This document shows, in pieces, positions 61,141 to 64,000 of a stretch of DNA of 64,000 nucleotides. The notes below the pieces were generated by a model, which saw only the letters and a program-made list of their open reading frames with translations, was not told the DNA's origin and ran no database searches. Made by a program: the position numbers and the translations under genes. The first letter of the stretch is position 1, and each line of letters opens with the position of its first letter. Source of the stretch: SMYC01 sp965197495 (lineage in GTDB: Bacteria; Acidobacteriota; Vicinamibacteria; Marinacidobacterales; SMYC01); NCBI GenBank assembly GCA_965197495.1, contig OZ240210.1, positions 1,612,001 to 1,676,000 of the forward strand, written 5' to 3'.

Positions 61141-62514
61141 ATGCCAAAGAAAAACAATTATGACAAAAAGGATTTTGTTGTCGTTGGCGCGGGAGTCGCC
61201 GGTCTCAGCTTTGCCCATACCGTTTTAGGTGAGGAGAGCAGTACGGTCGTCGTCGAGCGGAACGACCACGTGGGAGGGCTCGCGCGCTCCTTCCATTACG
61301 GCGATTTCGTTTTCGACGTCGGGCCGAAACGCTTCCACACCGAAGACGAGGAAGTGCTCGATTTTCTGTTCTCGATTCTCGAAGAAGACTACATCGTTGT
61401 CGACCGCTCGAGCGCGGTGCATCTATTCGGCCGCTATTTTCCGTGGCCGCTCGACCATCGCGCGCTCTTTCGACTGCCGTTCAAGGTCATGGTCTCCTCG
61501 GGGCTCGACCTTCTCCGCCGCCAAGAGCCCCAGGACGAGAACTCCTTCACCGAGTACACGCGCTCGCGCTATGGCGATACGCTCTACCGTCTCTTCTTCA
61601 AGCCCTATACCGAAAAATTTCTACAGATCCCGTGCGAAGACGTGCACGTGGACTGGGCCAAGACGGGCATCAACCGTGCGGTCATCGACAAACGCGTGAA
61701 GAGCGAGACGCTCTTCGATCTCGTGCGCGGCGTTTTGTTGCCGAAGCCCGTCGACACGAAGTTTCTCTATCCGAGCTATGGCGGGTTCGGGACGTTCAGC
61801 GAGAAGCTCGGCGAGCAAGTGCGCGGGCGCGGCGGCGAGATTCTTCTCGACAACACGGTCGCGTCGCTCGAGCTCGGAAAAGGCAGGGTCGAGACCGTGG
61901 TGCTCGCCGACGGCCGACGCATCCAGCCGAGCTACCTCGTTTGGAGCGGCAACCTCAGAGCGCTCGCCCATCTCATCGGAAAAGAGCCGCCGCCCCTTCG
62001 CTACCTGAGCACGGTTCTCTACAACATGGAAGTGAACGCGGACGTGCTGCAGCAAGAGCAGTGGATCTATTACGGCGGTCAGGACACGGTGCTCTCTCGC
62101 GTTTCCATCACGAACGAGATGGCCGACTACATGGCGCCCGAGGGAAAAGCCGGACTCTGTGTCGAAGTGACCGGCTTCGAAGGACAGGGGAATTGGAACG
62201 ACGCCAAAGCCCTCATCCCGGAAATCCAAGCCGATCTCGTCCGATTGAAGCTCGTCCGCTCCGAGTCGGATTTCGGTGGCGTCTATATCGAGCGCGTCCG
62301 TGACACCTATCCCATCTACGACCTTTCATACAAAGTAAGCTTCGCCGCGGCTGCAGGCATGGTGAAGCCGTTCAAGAATCTGAAGCTACTCGGCCGTACC
62401 GGGGCCTATTGGTATAACAACTCCGACCATTCCATGAAGATGGCACTCCAAATGGCGAAGCACCTTTTGAAAGGCACGCCGATGGAAGCGAAGGAAGCTT
62501 TGTTTCGAGTTTGA
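61141..62514 (+). CDS. FAD-dependent UDP-galactopyranose-mutase-like/amine-oxidase-like protein
   Basis: A 457-residue flavoprotein: the Rossmann motif VVVGAGVAGLSFAHTVL, then VVERNDHVGGLARSFHYGDFVFDVGPKRFH, which is the flavin-binding continuation of UDP-galactopyranose mutase and protoporphyrinogen-oxidase-like proteins. SRYGDTLYRLFFKPYTEKF and a C-terminal FKNLKLLGRTGAYWYNNSDHSMKMALQMA are seen in NAD(P)-binding glycan-modifying members. It is between two GT-C-like genes, which favours a sugar ring-contraction or sugar oxidation role. Exact substrate unclear. Confidence 0.78.
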   Translation: MPKKNNYDKKDFVVVGAGVAGLSFAHTVLGEESSTVVVERNDHVGGLARSFHYGDFVFDVGPKRFHTEDEEVLDFLFSILEEDYIVVDRSSAVHLFGRYFPWPLDHRALFRLPFKVMVSSGLDLLRRQEPQDENSFTEYTRSRYGDTLYRLFFKPYTEKFLQIPCEDVHVDWAKTGINRAVIDKRVKSETLFDLVRGVLLPKPVDTKFLYPSYGGFGTFSEKLGEQVRGRGGEILLDNTVASLELGKGRVETVVLADGRRIQPSYLVWSGNLRALAHLIGKEPPPLRYLSTVLYNMEVNADVLQQEQWIYYGGQDTVLSRVSITNEMADYMAPEGKAGLCVEVTGFEGQGNWNDAKALIPEIQADLVRLKLVRSESDFGGVYIERVRDTYPIYDLSYKVSFAAAAGMVKPFKNLKLLGRTGAYWYNNSDHSMKMALQMAKHLLKGTPMEAKEALFRV

Positions 62515-62527
62515 CGAGGGCGGCGCG

Positions 62528-64000
62528 ATGCTGTTCCTCCTGGCACTTCTTGCCCTAACCGTCGCTCAGTTTCTACCGGGCCTCGTCGCCGTCAAGCTTC
62601 TCGACATCGGGCGCGATCGCGAGGAGTGTTACGTTCTCTCCGCCGTCCTCGCCGGCCCGATCGCCGCTGCCGTCTACCTCGTCACCCTGCTCGCCGACTG
62701 GGAGCCTCTTTATTGGATCCTGACAGGAAATCTCGGCCTTCTCGCTGTGGTCGTTCCCTGGCGGAGGAAGCGCAGCTCCGGATGGCCGCGTGCGACCCGG
62801 ATCACTTTGGCGACCCTATTGGTCGTCCTCTTCGTCCCGTACTTCCTGATGACGGGGAGCCTCTATCGGACCGATGCCACCGGTACGTTGCTGCTCGACC
62901 GCGCGCTTCAAACCGACGTGCTGTTTCACCTCGGCGTGATCCACTCGCTCGAGAGCGCTTATCCGCCGTCGTTGCTCTCGGTCTCGGGACAGCCGATCGG
63001 CTACCACGTCGGCTATCACTTGCAGCTCGCGGCTTGGGCGCGCTATTTCGGGATCGCAGCTTTCGATGGGCTCATACGCGTCGGAACGGTATGGCAGGTA
63101 GCACTTCTCGTGGCGAGCGCTTTCATGCTCGCTCGGCGCTTTACGGAGCGTATCTCGGCGCACGTCGTAGCACCCGTCCTTGTGTTCGGCGCGGGGTTCG
63201 GCTTCGCGTTTTTCTACCGGCCTTCGGTGGACTGGTGGAGTCTCGTCTTCATGGACGCGACGCTCGTCTCGATATTTCTGTCGAACCCGCTACTCCCGGC
63301 GCTTCCGCTTCTGTTCGCGGGGCTCGCTCTTTTCGACGACTACACACGAGGTTCGGGCCGCGGCGCTCTCGTAGGAAGCGTTCTTTGTATCGCGTTCATG
63401 CTCGTCGTGAAGATGTTTCTCGGCGCGCAAGTGCTCGCAGCGATGGGGATCGGGGCGATCGTGAGCTGGCGCGACGCGCGTATGCGCGCCGCGTTCGTCG
63501 CGACCGCGCTCGCGTCGCTCCCGCTTCTCGCGCACACGTTTCTCGCGGCAGGGGGCTCGAATACGAGCATCGGCCTCCGGCCGCTCGAAATCGTTCGCTA
63601 CTCGATGGAGAAGCTCGACTGGCATGCCGCGATCAACGCTCTCGCATCGGTCGGGCGTTTCGAGCTTTCCGTGGGCGCATGGTCCCTCGCCGTCGTTGCC
63701 ACCCTCACGTGGGGGATCGGTTTTCTCGGAGTGCGCCTCGTTGGCCTCGGCGCGTGCGTGAAGGATTTGTGGCGCGGCGCCGCACCACTCCGCCGGACGA
63801 TGGCGTGGTTCGTCGCGATCGGATTCCCGCTCGCGCTCGTCTTTCGCATCGCGCCCGTAGAATCCGAGGGTCTGTCGAGACTCGAATCGCAAAACGACGT
63901 GCTGTGGTTCGCCACGGCGAGCGGGGTGTTGCTGTGGTTCTGGACCGCGGACGCGCTTCGCCGCGCAAGCGCTACCGCAATCGTGACGCTTCTCGCCTTG
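62528..64000 (+). CDS. Polytopic membrane protein, GT-C-like (cut by window edge)
   Basis: The frame from ATG 62528 is open for at least 491 codons to the window end. It is hydrophobic throughout (LFLLALLALTVAQFLPGLVAV at the start) and has the loop LQTDVLFHLGVIHSLESAYPP and SGQPIGYHVGYHLQLAAW, parallel to the loop of the protein at 59337. This pattern suggests a membrane glycosyltransferase of the same family. It lies 14 bases after the flavoprotein stop. The C-terminus is outside the window. Confidence 0.65.
   Translation, partial: MLFLLALLALTVAQFLPGLVAVKLLDIGRDREECYVLSAVLAGPIAAAVYLVTLLADWEPLYWILTGNLGLLAVVVPWRRKRSSGWPRATRITLATLLVVLFVPYFLMTGSLYRTDATGTLLLDRALQTDVLFHLGVIHSLESAYPPSLLSVSGQPIGYHVGYHLQLAAWARYFGIAAFDGLIRVGTVWQVALLVASAFMLARRFTERISAHVVAPVLVFGAGFGFAFFYRPSVDWWSLVFMDATLVSIFLSNPLLPALPLLFAGLALFDDYTRGSGRGALVGSVLCIAFMLVVKMFLGAQVLAAMGIGAIVSWRDARMRAAFVATALASLPLLAHTFLAAGGSNTSIGLRPLEIVRYSMEKLDWHAAINALASVGRFELSVGAWSLAVVATLTWGIGFLGVRLVGLGACVKDLWRGAAPLRRTMAWFVAIGFPLALVFRIAPVESEGLSRLESQNDVLWFATASGVLLWFWTADALRRASATAIVTLLAL

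Overview
The window is GC-rich bacterial chromosome from a Gram-negative organism, probably Acidobacteriota or a close relative. This rests on a TonB-dependent receptor with an N-terminal carboxypeptidase-regulatory-like domain, heptose and undecaprenyl-era envelope genes, the futalosine route to menaquinone, and the order tilS-hpt-ftsH-folP-cdaA-cdaR-glmM. The assignment is inference; no rRNA or tRNA gene was found.

Layout. 1-8.4 kb: a tightly packed minus-strand operon tilS-hpt-ftsH-folP-cdaA-cdaR-glmM followed by a PdxJ-like frame that runs off the window; a near-ideal sigma70-type promoter lies at 8396-8424. 8.6-12.5 kb: an ISL3-type insertion sequence (copy 1), a repeat-bearing hypothetical protein and a frameshifted glycosidase-like gene. 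12.6-22.7 kb: a TonB receptor, then a minus-strand catabolic operon (RidA, LLM flavoenzyme, acyl-CoA carboxylase beta, AtuA-like, enoyl-CoA hydratase, biotin carboxylase/BCCP) that looks like methylcrotonyl- or geranyl-CoA carboxylation. 22.8-34.6 kb: Uma2-like nuclease, deoxyhypusine-synthase-like, gmhA, queA, ruvB, then yebC-ruvC-ruvA-mutS-like; ruvB is separated from ruvCA by a 2.9 kb block of mobile debris including an IS1634-type element. 34.7-39.1 kb: XRE regulator, SerK/SbnI-like protein, a lipoprotein binding protein, and a histone-H1-like gene split in frame by ISL3 copy 2. 39.4-43.3 kb: mqnP-mqnE-mqnA-mqnC (menaquinone). 43.4-45.9 kb: gpsA with a tiny membrane ORF in front, and a CNNM/CorC protein. 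45.9-52.4 kb: a mosaic of mobile parts (four-helix-bundle gene, ISL3 copy 3 with an IS200-like element inside it, the C-terminal part of a recurrent uncharacterised gene, IS1634-type copy 2, and GC-rich palindromes). 52.4-64 kb: speE, asparaginase, PilZ protein cut by an IS remnant, and a surface-glycan-like cluster (GT-C-like membrane proteins, methyltransferase, UDP-galactopyranose-mutase-like flavoprotein) interleaved with egtD.

The most unusual content is the interspersed repeat system. Three ISL3-type copies have a long hairpin hiding their own start codon (two intact, one deleted). Two 2209-bp IS1634-type copies have exact 6-bp target duplications. A family of 40-bp perfect GC-rich hairpins occurs four times, beside a four-helix-bundle gene in two cases. 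Fragments of one uncharacterised gene family occur at two loci. Several host genes can be rebuilt in frame by removing the insertion sequence and one target-site copy.
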